A DNA stretch of 64,000 nucleotides from Shewanella avicenniae. Its GTDB lineage: Bacteria; Pseudomonadota; Gammaproteobacteria; Enterobacterales; Shewanellaceae. Of the stretch, positions 1-8,661 are shown in pieces. How positions within the stretch are numbered: position 1 is the stretch's first letter; the number at the start of each line of letters is the position of its first letter. Under the pieces are notes generated by a model. It saw nothing but the letters and a program-made list of their open reading frames with translations, made no database searches and was not told the DNA's origin. Where the stretch lies: the NCBI RefSeq assembly GCF_017354945.1, contig NZ_CP071503.1, positions 744,001 through 808,000 on the forward strand, written 5' to 3'. A program made the translations under genes and the position numbers.

Positions 1-1
1 G

Positions 2-553
2 CGCTGGATTGCCGGCGTGGATTACCGTACCGCACTGGATCGCATGGCCAATGCGCCAACGGCCAACATTGAGGGGATTTTCGGCGGTTATACTGGCGAA
101 GGTGGCAAAACGATTTTGCCTTCTGCGGCAACGGCCAAAATGGACTTCCGCCTTGTGCCGGATCAAACCGCCGATGAAGCGAAAACCAAGCTCAAGGCGC
201 ACCTGAAAGCACATGGCTTTGGCGATATTGAGGTAAAGGTTAGCGGTGGCCTCGACCCAAGTCAGACCGCAGAAGATGCTGCACTCACCCAAGCCTTGTT
301 GGCACAGTTAAATGCTCGCGGTATTCCTTATTCGCTTGACCCACGTAATCCCACCTCGGGGCCAACGTATCTGTTCACCGATAAGCTGTTTTCGCTGCCG
401 TTTGTCAGTGTCGGATTGGGCTTAGGTGGTCGCTATCATGTGCCAGATGAGTTCTATTTGATTAACTCGACCAATCCTAAAGTGGCTGGGTTTGATGAGG
501 TAACAGGGTTTTATGTCGATCTTTTGGAGGATGTTGCTAAAAGGGCGTTATGA
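2..553 (+). CDS. M20 family metallopeptidase, C-terminal part (5' end outside window)
   Basis: The reading frame is open from base 2, so the gene starts upstream of the window; about 184 residues remain. The segment GGYTGEGGKTILP followed by an alternating strand/helix region looks like the end of the M20 dimerisation (lid) domain. The later GGRYHVPDEF matches the C-terminal His/Glu-containing stretch of the M20 catalytic domain. These zinc hydrolases cleave dipeptides, acylated amino acids or related amides. The upstream metal ligands are not visible, so the substrate cannot be assigned; a carnosinase/CPG2-like M20 enzyme seems more likely than DapE. No terminator with a T-run follows; the gene runs directly into the hairpin array at 558. 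Confidence 0.75.
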   Translation, partial: RWIAGVDYRTALDRMANAPTANIEGIFGGYTGEGGKTILPSAATAKMDFRLVPDQTADEAKTKLKAHLKAHGFGDIEVKVSGGLDPSQTAEDAALTQALLAQLNARGIPYSLDPRNPTSGPTYLFTDKLFSLPFVSVGLGLGGRYHVPDEFYLINSTNPKVAGFDEVTGFYVDLLEDVAKRAL

Positions 554-557
554 GGGG

Positions 558-765
558 AAATGGCGGTGCCATTTCAAGCTGCGCTTGGCTTATATGGCTT
601 GCAGCCATTGCAAACTTCGTTTGCGAAAGATTGATGGCTTCGCCATACCAAGCTGCGCTTGGCAAGATTTATCACTGCGTGATTGCAAACTTCGTTTGCG
701 AAAGTCGTGGAACTGCTCGTTCCACACCAGAGGATAAGGGGGCTGGACAGCCTCGCCCCCTTATC
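558..765. repeat. Array of ten consecutive short hairpins
   Basis: Almost every base belongs to a perfect small palindrome: 558-574 (7-bp arms, loop GGT), 575-587 (5 bp, TGC), 594-608 (6 bp, TGC), 610-624 (GCAAAC arms, TTC), 634-646 (5 bp, TTC), 648-662 (6 bp, TGC), 671-683 (5 bp, TGC), 685-699 (GCAAAC arms again, TTC), 707-725 (7 bp, TGCTC) and 733-765 (11 bp, with a nested 5-bp palindrome). Arm families recur (AAGC, ATGGC, GCAAAC). No coding potential is credible here, since open frames across it simply read through the palindromes. Function unknown. Confidence 0.8.
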
Positions 766-877
766 AATCCCCCAGCTGCCCCACGTCGCAAAACGCTCCG
801 GCGCTTCTGGTTTGTCATCTGCGCAAATCGCTCTGATTCGGAATCCATTCCTCACCATCGCTTCTCGTCGTCCTTGA

Positions 878-928
878 CTCGATTGCTTGATGCCTGCCCA
901 ACGCACCTGCGCTGCGCCGAAGGGGAAT
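878..928 (+). repeat. 51-bp direct repeat, copy 1
   Basis: This 51-bp segment recurs at 1168-1218 with two mismatches by my count, in the same orientation and 290 bp apart. It contains GATGCCTGCCCAACGCACCT and the short palindrome GCGCTGCGC. No gene is evident in it. Confidence 0.8.
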
Positions 929-937
929 CATGCTGCT

Positions 938-990
938 TGAAAGTTGTTACTTTCATGATTGTTGAACGTTGCTTGATAGCACATTGCTAT
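938..990. repeat. Two further short hairpins
   Basis: 938-955 is a perfect 7-bp-arm palindrome (TGAAAGT, loop TGTT). 976-990 is a perfect 6-bp palindrome (ATAGCA, loop CAT). They have the same architecture as the array at 558-765 and lie directly before the structured repeat at 992. Confidence 0.65.
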
Positions 991-991
991 A

Positions 992-1125
992 AATCGCCTG
1001 CAGCGGGCTCATGCACTGGCGATCCAGTGGCACGCGGTGAACTCGTCCCTGAGCGCTCTACGCCAGCATCCATGCTGGCGAAGGCCACTGGTCCGCCCGT
1101 GCTGGGAATTCACGGAGTTATCCTG
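992..1125 (+). repeat. 134-bp structured repeat, left copy (inverted partner at 3037-3170)
   Basis: Aligned without gaps to the reverse complement of 3037-3170, I count 108 of 134 identical bases. The centre is a perfect hairpin, CGCCAGCAT-CC-ATGCTGGCG. Outside it, CCAGTGG (1024-1030) pairs with CCACTGG (1085-1091), and GCAC pairs with GTGC further out. In the right copy the corresponding arms are CTTGTGG and CCACAAG, so two base pairs changed on both sides while pairing was kept. The pair brackets the HEPN-motif gene. It resembles a non-autonomous palindromic element, but the family is not recognised. Confidence 0.85.
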
Positions 1126-1167
1126 TGAATCTCAGTGTGTTTTCTGGGTTTGTTGAAAAGCGAAAAC

Positions 1168-1218
1168 CTCGATTGTTTGATGCCTGCCCAACGCACCTAC
1201 GCTGCGCCGAAGGGGAAT
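1168..1218 (+). repeat. 51-bp direct repeat, copy 2
   Basis: Second copy of the segment at 878-928, with two base differences. It is followed at 1256-1274 by another hairpin (GTTCGA arms). From 1219 to 1467 no gene is apparent; the last ~100 bases become AT-rich and should carry the promoter of the gene at 1468. Confidence 0.8.
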
Positions 1219-1467
1219 TGGTGTTGCCTGATACGCTACCTGTGAACGCTGACCCGTTCGAGATTGATTCGAACAAGGCTACCTTACTCTGTTATCTAGA
1301 CCAAAATATGCTCATTTTTCTATTGTGTTCAGTGGTATATGCGCATAAGTTGAGTGATGAGGAACAGTGAAATGCGGATTTAAGTCGTGATTAATTCCGA
1401 CATCATGTCGTTTAATATACTGTGATGTGCTGTCAAACTTTTAACCTATGGTTTCTTAATAATATAA

Positions 1468-2841
1468 ATGAAAAAATGTATTAATGAATATTACTGTGAG
1501 CTAGATAAACCTGTAGAAATTCAGTTTCAGCTAAATGGTTTTTCCGTTCAATTCCTTACTGAATTTGACGGTGTGGATGATTCTGCGGACTATGGTTATT
1601 TAAAAATTTCCGTTGAATCTACTTTGAGGGAGTATGAATCAATAATTGATTCTGAAATATTTTCAAGATCTAAGTATCTTGTTGCTTTAGGAATTGCATC
1701 ATTCGTGATAGATGAGCCTTTGGACGTATTTGGTTCTACCTCTAAAAGTTATGTTTCTGAAGGCAATATTGAAAGTGTAGAGCCTAGGTTTATTCTTGAT
1801 GGAGTGGATAATACTCAATACCTTATAGAAATAATTGAAAAGCTTACCGCAATGAAAAAACACGAAAGTGACCTGTTTTTTTCTTTGCTAGATAGGTGGA
1901 GAAAAGCAAGGTTTATGGAAAAGAATTCCGAGACGAGCTTTATATACACTGATGAAGCTACTTTAGCTTATTTTCATGTGCTTGAACTGTTGGGGGATCT
2001 TTATTCAAAAGAACTAAAAGCAAAATCTGATGTTATGATAAGTACTTTTGTTTCTGCTTACAATGAAGAAGTTTTATCTTTATCAGGGCAATCCCTAGAA
2101 GGCGAAAATAGCTCAAAGACTAAGTTACTTTCAAGCTTGTTATCTAAAGACTTATCTGTCACTGGAAAGATACTTTATCTTCTCAAAAAATATGATCTTT
2201 ATAGTAACCAAACAGCATTTTGGATAAAAAATTTGGTCGAAGCTAGAAATAGTGTAGCCCACGGAAGACGAGTTTTTTACGATAAATCCATATTTCCAGT
2301 TCAACCATTTTTTCCTCTTGTTACCGATACAATTTATCCGTTGCAGTTTATTCGAGTTTTAACTGCTAATGTTATTTCAAAGCATTTAGGAGTTCACTTA
2401 TATTCAAATGAGTGGAATGTTGTCGAAACATTTCTTATTGAAGATGTCTATAAAACAAAAGAATACTTATCTTTAGGTCATTTTAAACCACTAGATGAAA
2501 TAGATGATGTAGAGGAAAATATCGTAAATGGTGGTATATCTTTATTCGTGTTAAGTAAAAAGATTTCTGCTAATCAATGTGTTGATTTTTACAGATTTTA
2601 CTTAACTAATGAGAGCGAGAATCAAGATTTTTTATATTCTAATATTTACTCAATAATTATCTTGTTTGAATCTGTAGCAGAAAGTGATTTGTCAGATATG
2701 TTAAAGCAAGCAATATTAAATACATATACTCTTGAATGTAATGTTGATTTTAAGTTCAGAGATACGATGTATTCTCTTGAATTTCATGGCTTTGAAACCC
2801 CAAAACTGGAAGCTTTAATTAAAAGTGGTGTTATTCGATAG
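1468..2841 (+). CDS. HEPN-motif protein (candidate RNase, possible anti-phage), AT-rich island gene
   Basis: 457 residues, no signal peptide or membrane segment. Residues 260-265 read RNSVAH, followed by GRR: this is the R-x4-H motif of HEPN RNases, with a polar residue right after Arg, inside a helical stretch (FWIKNLVEA...). An upstream helix (AYFHVLELLGDLYS, about 170-183) fits the first half of an ApeA-type HEPN bundle. The first ~150 and last ~150 residues are not recognised. Base composition is clearly more AT-rich than in the neighbouring genes, which suggests recent transfer. The gene stands alone between inverted 134-bp repeats. HEPN proteins include tRNA/mRNA-cleaving toxins and abortive-infection effectors; that role is inferred here. 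No antitoxin-sized partner is visible. The ATG has only a weak ribosome site. Confidence 0.65.
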   Translation: MKKCINEYYCELDKPVEIQFQLNGFSVQFLTEFDGVDDSADYGYLKISVESTLREYESIIDSEIFSRSKYLVALGIASFVIDEPLDVFGSTSKSYVSEGNIESVEPRFILDGVDNTQYLIEIIEKLTAMKKHESDLFFSLLDRWRKARFMEKNSETSFIYTDEATLAYFHVLELLGDLYSKELKAKSDVMISTFVSAYNEEVLSLSGQSLEGENSSKTKLLSSLLSKDLSVTGKILYLLKKYDLYSNQTAFWIKNLVEARNSVAHGRRVFYDKSIFPVQPFFPLVTDTIYPLQFIRVLTANVISKHLGVHLYSNEWNVVETFLIEDVYKTKEYLSLGHFKPLDEIDDVEENIVNGGISLFVLSKKISANQCVDFYRFYLTNESENQDFLYSNIYSIIILFESVAESDLSDMLKQAILNTYTLECNVDFKFRDTMYSLEFHGFETPKLEALIKSGVIR

Positions 2842-3036
2842 CACATAAGAAGTTACTTAAAAAGAAGTAAAATGTTTGACTGGTACTCCTTCGTCGCTAA
2901 TTTTAGAAAAGCTTTTATGTGCCTCTTAGTAAGGAGTTAATTGGGAGGCAACAGCCAACGGTTTAAAATTGGTTAACGCAGCCTTTTCAAGCAACCTATT
3001 TGAACGCCTGGCTTAGCTAAAACAGCTCTGATATGG

Positions 3037-3170
3037 CAGGTGTACGCCGTGAATTCCCAGCACATGCGGACTTGTGGCCGTCGCCAGCATGGATGCTGGC
3101 GTCGAGCTTCCATGGATGGATTCACAGCGTGCCACAAGGATGCGTGTGCATAAGCCCGCTGCAGGCGATT
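3037..3170 (-). repeat. 134-bp structured repeat, right copy (inverted relative to 992-1125)
   Basis: Inverted partner of 992-1125. The central hairpin CGCCAGCAT-GG-ATGCTGGCG is identical, and the flanking arms pair as CTTGTGG with CCACAAG. The stretch 2842-3036 between the gene and this copy contains an 8-bp inverted repeat, GCACATAA (2841-2848) with TTATGTGC (2915-2922), and no further gene. Confidence 0.85.
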
Positions 3171-3252
3171 AACCACAGCCAAGCTGCAAAGCGATGATGA
3201 AGTTTTCATATAAACACCAGCGGCGCCAGCAACTCCCGTTGCCAACAGGCAA

Positions 3253-3280
3253 CAAAAAAGCCCGCGTTGCGGGCTTTTTT
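3253..3280. terminator. Intrinsic terminator after ppa
   Basis: A-run, then GCCCGC-GTT-GCGGGC, then T-run. It works for ppa on the minus strand and could also stop plus-strand transcripts leaving the island. Confidence 0.85.
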
Positions 3281-3305
3281 CATAGAACACCAACGAAAGG
3301 TAAGA

Positions 3306-3839
3306 TTACTTACCTTCGTTATAACGTTCCGCACTAGTCAGAATCTCAGCACGAGCAGCTGCGGCATCTTCCCAACCGTCAACTTTAACCCACTTGCCTT
3401 CTTCCAGATCTTTGTAGTGTTCAAAGAACTGTTTGATCTGTGCTTTCAGCAGTGCTGGCAGATCGTTCACATCTTGAATGTGCTTGTATTCTTTAGAAAT
3501 CTTGTCGTGTGGTACGGCAACGATTTTCGCGTCTTCACCTGACTCGTCGGTCATTTTCAGTACGCCAACTGGACGACAGCGGATAACGCTACCTGGTTGC
3601 AGTGGGTATTGAGTAGGTACCAATACGTCAACTGGGTCACCGTCCAAGCTCAGCGTTTGGTTCACGTAACCGTAGTTACATGGGTAGAACATAGGAGCAG
3701 TCATCATACGGTCAACAAACAAAGCGCCTGTGTCTTTGTCTACTTCATATTTGATCGGATCGTGGTTTTGAGGGATCTCGATAATAACGTAGATATCATC
3801 TGGCAGAGATTTGCCCGCAGGCACAGCATTTAAGCTCAT
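3306..3839 (-). CDS. ppa: Inorganic pyrophosphatase
   Basis: 177 residues, the normal size of family I bacterial pyrophosphatases (E. coli 176). The signature DGDPVDVLV, whose aspartates bind Mg2+, lies in the middle, preceded by [10 protein letters not shown]. The enzyme hydrolyses pyrophosphate to phosphate in the cytoplasm and so drives nucleic acid and other biosynthesis. It is transcribed on the minus strand with its own terminator. The 124-bp gap to fbp should contain its promoter. Nothing unusual seen. Confidence 0.96.
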   Translation of the reverse strand: MSLNAVPAGKSLPDDIYVIIEIPQNHDPIKYEVDKDTGALFVDRMMTAPMFYPCNYGYVNQTLSLDGDPVDVLVPTQYPLQPGSVIRCRPVGVLKMTDESGEDAKIVAVPHDKISKEYKHIQDVNDLPALLKAQIKQFFEHYKDLEEGKWVKVDGWEDAAAARAEILTSAERYNEGK

Positions 3840-3963
3840 GTAAGTATCCTTTCACTTAACAGTGGAATCTTGGCCGAATAGACGGCGCGAATATCAATGT
3901 GGCGGCTATTATAGCGCGAAAGCGAGGCTTGCCAATGCTGACAAGCCTACGCCTTAGTATTAG

Positions 3964-4926
3964 TTACTTGTGGTATTGCAAACAGGTGGCAACTTCATTG
4001 GCCGAACCGAGGATCACGGCCACGCGTTGGTGAATCGCTTCAGGCTCAATATCCAGAATGGTTTGGTAACCAGTGCTGGCGCTGCCGCCCGCTTGTTCTA
4101 CCAACATGGCCATTGGGTTCGCTTCGTACATCAAGCGTAACTTGTATGGCTTGTTCGGGTTTTTGCAATCAGTTGGGTAAGTGAAGATACCGCCGCGACA
4201 CAGTACGCGGTGTACGTCACCCACCATGGCAGCAATCCAACGCATGTTGAATGATTTACCGCGTGGGCCGGTTTTGCCTTGCAACAGCTCGTCGATATAG
4301 CGTTGCATTGGTGCTTCCCAAAAACGTTGGTTAGACATGTTGATGGCAAACTCGGCGGTGTCGGCAGGAATGGTCACCGCATCTTGGGTCAGCACAAACT
4401 CGTTGCGATCGTTATCCAAGGTAAACAGCTGGGTGCCTTTGCCTGTGGTCAGTGCCAGCATGGTAGCCGCACCGTAGAGCACATAACCGGCAGCCACTTG
4501 CTTACGACCTGATTGTAAAAAGCTTTGTTCGCTGATCTCACCTGCTGGCGCTGGCAATACTGAGAAAATCGTTCCCACCAGTGAGTTGATGTCGATGTTA
4601 GATGAACCATCGAGCGGGTCAAAACACACCAGAAAATCGCCGCTATCACCGCAAATTACCGGCTCATCTTCCTCTTCTGAGGCCAGTGCGCGCACATTGC
4701 CTGCGGCGGCAAGGGCATCTTTGAGCATGTCGTTAGTAATTACGTCGAGTTTCTTTTGGGTTTCACCTTGCACGTTTTCGTGGTCGGTGGTGCCCAAAAC
4801 ACCTGCCAGCGCGCCACGGCGTACCGCTTGGCTGATGCTAATCGAGGTGTTAGCGAGGGTATTGATCAGTTGGGTGAGCGAATCCGGAACGGCTTTTTCC
4901 GCCAGAGCTTGAGCCAGCGTTTGCAT
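3964..4926 (-). CDS. fbp: Fructose-1,6-bisphosphatase class I
   Basis: 320 residues. The metal and substrate loop [12 protein letters not shown], preceded by [10 protein letters not shown], is the class I FBPase signature. It converts fructose 1,6-bisphosphate to fructose 6-phosphate in gluconeogenesis, fitting an organism that grows on organic and amino acids. AAGGAAATAGT precedes the ATG as a good ribosome site. It lies upstream of ppa on the same strand but 124 bp away, probably a separate unit. Confidence 0.96.
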   Translation of the reverse strand: MQTLAQALAEKAVPDSLTQLINTLANTSISISQAVRRGALAGVLGTTDHENVQGETQKKLDVITNDMLKDALAAAGNVRALASEEEDEPVICGDSGDFLVCFDPLDGSSNIDINSLVGTIFSVLPAPAGEISEQSFLQSGRKQVAAGYVLYGAATMLALTTGKGTQLFTLDNDRNEFVLTQDAVTIPADTAEFAINMSNQRFWEAPMQRYIDELLQGKTGPRGKSFNMRWIAAMVGDVHRVLCRGGIFTYPTDCKNPNKPYKLRLMYEANPMAMLVEQAGGSASTGYQTILDIEPEAIHQRVAVILGSANEVATCLQYHK

Positions 4927-5075
4927 ACTATTTCCTTGTTTCCATCAGGGACAAATCTCAATGGGTGAATGATACCCGATTTGGCTATTGTTTGTCTGCC
5001 AGCGGCAAAATAGGGCAGAATATCGACTCAACTGCTGCACAACAGCATGAATTTAGTGCGATCCGGAAAATAATA

Positions 5076-7310
5076 ATGAATCGAATCAGGATGTTCTCTG
5101 TACTTATGGCCATACCCCTCACATTCGCCGCCACGCTTGCTAACGCGCAAAGCCTTGAAGGCGGCAGCACACCACTCACGGTTGAACGGCTTTATGACTC
5201 GCCAGCCTTGGCAGGCAGCAGCCCCCGTGAACTGAAAATTTCACCTGACGGCAGCCGCGCTACCTTTTTGGTAGGGCGTAAAGACAACCAACACTTTTAC
5301 GATTTGTGGCAGATGGACGTCACCAGTGGCAAGGTGAGCCTGCTGCTGGATGCTGACAAGCTGGCGCAAGGTGAGTTATCCGATGAAGAAAAAGCGCGCC
5401 GCGAACGCCAACGTATCTTCGGTGAAGGGATTATGGAATACGCTTGGTCAGATGATGGCAAAGCGCTGCTGATCCCCGCCGCAGGCAAGCTGTATTACTA
5501 TGCGCTGGCAGACGGCAAAGCGAAATTGCTGCCGACTGGTGATGACTTTATTACCGATGCCAAGCTGTCGCCAAAAGGCCATTTTGTGTCGTACGTGCAA
5601 GGGCAAAACCTGTGGGTGCTTGATCTGGCCACCGACAAGGTTACTCAGCTGACTCATGACGGTGGCGGTGCCATCAAAAACGCCATGGCCGAGTTTGTGG
5701 CGCAGGAAGAGATGGGCAAAATGAGTGGTTACTGGTGGGCGCCGGATGAATCGGCCATCGCTTTTAACCGTGTTGATGAAACCCCGGTCGAACTGGTGAC
5801 CCGTAACGAAATCTATGCCGACGGCATTAAGCTGACTCAGCAGCGTTACCCTTATGCCGGTAAGCCCAATGTGCTGATCCAACTTGGGGTGATTTCACTA
5901 CAATCCAAGCAGGTGAAGTGGATTGATTTAGGCAAAGAGACCGACATCTATCAACCGCGCGCCAAATGGTTGCCAGACAGCAAACATCTGTCGTTCCAAT
6001 GGCAGAGCCGTAACCAGCAAAACCTCGATTTGCGGGTGGTGAATGTCAGCGATAACTCAGCGCCTGTGACCTTGGTGCATGAGCATGATGATATCTGGCT
6101 CAACCTCAATGATGACCTGAACTTCCTTAAAAACGGCTATTTTATCTGGACCTCTGAGCGTGACGGTTTCAGCCATATCTACCTGTTTGACAGCAAAGGC
6201 AAGGTGAAACAACAACTGACCCAAGGCGCGTGGGCAGTTGATAGCATCGACCATGTGGATGAAGCCGCACAGTGGATTTACTTCACTGGCCGCAAAGACA
6301 GCGATGTGGAAAAACACCTCTACAAAGTGAAGTTTGATGGCTCTGGCTTTACCAAGTTGTCGAGCGCCGCGGGGATGCACAGCGCGGTATTTGCCGATAA
6401 CAAAGCGATCTACCTCGACTACTTTGATTCATTAGCGCAACCGCCACAGATTTCGTTGCATGACGCCAGCGGTAAACGTTTGGCATGGGTGGAAGAAAAC
6501 GCGGTGAAACAAGGGCATCCGCTGTACCCGTATGCAGGGCTGTGGCAGCTGCCAGCGTTTGGCACCATCAAAGCTGATGATGGCCAAACCATGCACTATC
6601 GCCTGTTTAAGCCAGTGAACTTTGATGCCAGCAAAAAATACCCTGTGCTGGTACGCGTTTATGGTGGCCCACACGCGCAGTTGGTAACCAACTCGTGGAG
6701 TAGCCAAGATTACTTTACCCAATATCTGCTGCAGCAAGGCTTTGCGGTGTTCCAACTGGATAACCGCGGTTCAGGCCATCGTGGCACTAAGTTTGAACAG
6801 GTAATCTACAAGCAGCTTGGCGTGGCCGAAGTTGAGGATCAGAAAAAAGGCGTCGACTTCCTACGTACCTTGCCGTGGGTTGATAGCCAGCGCATTGCGG
6901 TTTATGGCCATAGCTACGGCGGCTATATGGCACTGATGTGTTTGTTTAAAGCGCCAGATTACTTCAAAGCCGCGGTCAGTGGCGCGCCAGTCACCGATTG
7001 GACGCTGTACGATACCCATTACACTGAGCGCTATCTGAGCCATCCGGCAACCAACGCCGAAGGTTATCGCCTCAGCAGCGTGATGCCGTATGTGAAAAAC
7101 TACCAAAGTGGTTTGTTGATGTATCACGGCATGGCTGATGACAACGTATTGTTTGAAAACAGCACGCGGGTCTACAAGGCGCTGCAAGATGACGGCAAAC
7201 TGTTTGAAGTGATGACTTACCCAGGTTCAAAACACTCAATGCGCGGTAATCAGGTGAAGACTCATCTGTATAAAACCATTACCGACTTCCTTGAGCGTAA
7301 GTTGCAGTAA
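5076..7310 (+). CDS. Secreted S9 family prolyl peptidase (dipeptidyl peptidase IV-like)
   Basis: An upstream in-frame ATG exists at 4965, but I choose 5076 because it gives a clean signal peptide (MNRIRMFSVLMAIPLTFA..., cleavage likely after ANA before QS). That gives 744 residues. The N-terminal ~480 residues have the DPP IV beta-propeller character. The C-terminal alpha/beta-hydrolase domain shows the serine elbow GHSYGGYM, the aspartate in MADDNV and the histidine in GSKHSM. It should release dipeptides after proline in the periplasm or outside the cell. It is a single gene, divergent from fbp, followed by a terminator. Confidence 0.9.
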   Translation: MNRIRMFSVLMAIPLTFAATLANAQSLEGGSTPLTVERLYDSPALAGSSPRELKISPDGSRATFLVGRKDNQHFYDLWQMDVTSGKVSLLLDADKLAQGELSDEEKARRERQRIFGEGIMEYAWSDDGKALLIPAAGKLYYYALADGKAKLLPTGDDFITDAKLSPKGHFVSYVQGQNLWVLDLATDKVTQLTHDGGGAIKNAMAEFVAQEEMGKMSGYWWAPDESAIAFNRVDETPVELVTRNEIYADGIKLTQQRYPYAGKPNVLIQLGVISLQSKQVKWIDLGKETDIYQPRAKWLPDSKHLSFQWQSRNQQNLDLRVVNVSDNSAPVTLVHEHDDIWLNLNDDLNFLKNGYFIWTSERDGFSHIYLFDSKGKVKQQLTQGAWAVDSIDHVDEAAQWIYFTGRKDSDVEKHLYKVKFDGSGFTKLSSAAGMHSAVFADNKAIYLDYFDSLAQPPQISLHDASGKRLAWVEENAVKQGHPLYPYAGLWQLPAFGTIKADDGQTMHYRLFKPVNFDASKKYPVLVRVYGGPHAQLVTNSWSSQDYFTQYLLQQGFAVFQLDNRGSGHRGTKFEQVIYKQLGVAEVEDQKKGVDFLRTLPWVDSQRIAVYGHSYGGYMALMCLFKAPDYFKAAVSGAPVTDWTLYDTHYTERYLSHPATNAEGYRLSSVMPYVKNYQSGLLMYHGMADDNVLFENSTRVYKALQDDGKLFEVMTYPGSKHSMRGNQVKTHLYKTITDFLERKLQ

Positions 7311-7362
7311 CCCGCTGTTATTAGAAAAAAGTTAAGCCAAAAGTTTAGTTAAAAGGTTAGTC

Positions 7363-7388
7363 AAAACGCCGCAACTGCGGCGTTTTTT
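7363..7388. terminator. Bidirectional intrinsic terminator
   Basis: ACGCCGCA-AC-TGCGGCGT flanked by A-run and T-run, between the convergent peptidase and antiporter genes. Confidence 0.85.
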
Positions 7389-7409
7389 ATCGGCGTCAAT
7401 TTACCCGCG

Positions 7410-8618
7410 CTAACCACATTGATGACCATCGGACTGGCTGAGTAGCAGCCGTTTTAACAGGATTGGCCCCAGCAGGGTGGTGGCCATGATCACCAACACC
7501 AACTCAGTAAACACGCTGGCGGAGATAATCCCCAGTTGCAGCCCAAACTGAGCGAACACTAAGCCCACTTCACCGCGCGGCACCATGGCACAGCCAACAA
7601 TCAAGCGGTCGCGCCAAGCGCATTTGAGCGGAAATCCTGCCAGCAGTTTGCCGAGCATGGCGAGCAGCACCATCACGCAGAGTAGCAGTAAGTTATTTTG
7701 ATCCAACGCCAGTTGGCTTAAGTCAACGCTGATCCCCACATAAACAAAGAATATTGGCGCAAACACTTCGGTGAGCGGTTGCATCGCGTGTTCCAGTTTA
7801 TTGGTAAAGGGGAAGGGGTTTTGCAGGTAGCGCTGCCACGGACTGACAAACTGGCGTGACAGCGCTAACCCTGCCGAAAAGCCACCCAACAAGGCGGGCG
7901 CGCCAAGGTGATGTGCCAACCAAGCAAATAAGCAGATAAGGCTCAGCATGACTACCGCTTCATAACCGAGGTTTTGCGCGTGGCCGCTTAAAAAGCGCAG
8001 CAGGTAGATCAGCCCACGGCCAATCACAGGTGCAAACAGCAAAAACGCCACCAGTGTGAGCACCAGTTTGAGCATGGGGATTGCGGCAATATTGCCTTCA
8101 TTGGCGAAGGTAAACAGCAGGCTCAGTAGAATCACCCCTGCAATATCATCCACCACTGCCGCACCGAGAATAATATGGCTACAACTCTCTTGCTGCTGAT
8201 GGGTATCTTTGAGCACGCTGACTGAAATCCCGATGCTGGTGGCGGTGAGGGCACAACCATAAAACAAGGCGGCAAAAGGCGATAAGCCCATGGCATAAAA
8301 GGCCACCATGCCGGTAAACAGCAGTGGCAAAATAATGCCGATAAAGGCGACTAACAGGATTTGCCCGCCAGCGTGATAGAGGCGTTTGATGGAGGTTTCG
8401 GTGCCGATGCTAAACAGCAGCAAAATGATGCCCAGCTCGGCAATATGCGCCAAAATGGGATCGGGTTGAAGAAGTCCGAGCAGTGATGGGCCGAGAATTA
8501 CGCCCGCAGAAATTTCGCCAACAACTGCTGGCCAACCAATACGTTGGCATAACTCTCCAAGCAACCTTGAGAGCAGTAAGATCAGAAACAGCGCCATCAA
8601 CAGCGCGTCGATAGTCAC
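7410..8618 (-). CDS. CPA2-type cation:proton antiporter (KefB-like membrane domain)
   Basis: The open frame extends to 8705, but a GTG at 8618 preceded by AGAGGA gives the usual hydrophobic N-terminus (TIDALLMALFLILLLSRLLGEL), so I choose it: 402 residues, about 12 membrane segments. GWPAVVGEISAGVILGPSLLG and VVDDIAGVILLS (with the exchanger aspartates) are typical of the Na+/H+ exchanger / KefB family. No C-terminal NAD-binding RCK domain is present, unlike full KefB/KefC. It probably exchanges Na+ or K+ for H+ in the inner membrane. It is divergent from a universal stress protein gene with a palindrome-rich promoter region between. Confidence 0.88.
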   Translation of the reverse strand: MTIDALLMALFLILLLSRLLGELCQRIGWPAVVGEISAGVILGPSLLGLLQPDPILAHIAELGIILLLFSIGTETSIKRLYHAGGQILLVAFIGIILPLLFTGMVAFYAMGLSPFAALFYGCALTATSIGISVSVLKDTHQQQESCSHIILGAAVVDDIAGVILLSLLFTFANEGNIAAIPMLKLVLTLVAFLLFAPVIGRGLIYLLRFLSGHAQNLGYEAVVMLSLICLFAWLAHHLGAPALLGGFSAGLALSRQFVSPWQRYLQNPFPFTNKLEHAMQPLTEVFAPIFFVYVGISVDLSQLALDQNNLLLLCVMVLLAMLGKLLAGFPLKCAWRDRLIVGCAMVPRGEVGLVFAQFGLQLGIISASVFTELVLVIMATTLLGPILLKRLLLSQSDGHQCG

Positions 8619-8647
8619 GGTTTTCCTCTGTTTTTCGCCCGCTTTGT

Positions 8648-8661
8648 TATACTTAAGTATA
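8648..8661. promoter_or_regulatory. Perfect 14-bp palindrome between divergent genes
   Basis: TATACTTAAGTATA is fully self-complementary and sits between the antiporter and usp-like genes. Directly after it, 8661-8685 forms a second hairpin (AGGGGAA arms paired with TTCCCCT). It could be an operator or overlapping divergent -10 boxes; the regulator is unknown. Confidence 0.5.

Noticed and set aside
2..553. DapE
   Set aside because: The visible C-terminal half fits M20 generally but not DapE specifically, and upstream ligands cannot be seen.
607..704. Possible CRISPR from the repeated GCAAACTTCGTTTGC
   Set aside because: Only two copies, no regular spacers, and they are part of a chain of different palindromes.
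550..1128. Long open frame (about 192 codons) through 550-1128
   Set aside because: It reads through the mini-hairpin array and repeats, has no ribosome site and no recognisable protein features.
1125..1370. Open frame of 81 codons at 1125-1370
   Set aside because: It crosses the 51-bp repeat and lacks a ribosome site.
992..3170. Integron cassette with attC sites
   Set aside because: The repeats are palindromic but inverted to each other, and I see no paired RYYYAAC/GTTRRRY core ends; no integrase in view.
2973..3293. Minus-strand frame of 106 codons at 2973-3293
   Set aside because: It lies across the 134-bp repeat and the ppa terminator; no coding features.
4965..5075. Extended N-terminus for the S9 peptidase
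   Set aside because: The extension would hide a clear signal peptide beginning at 5076.
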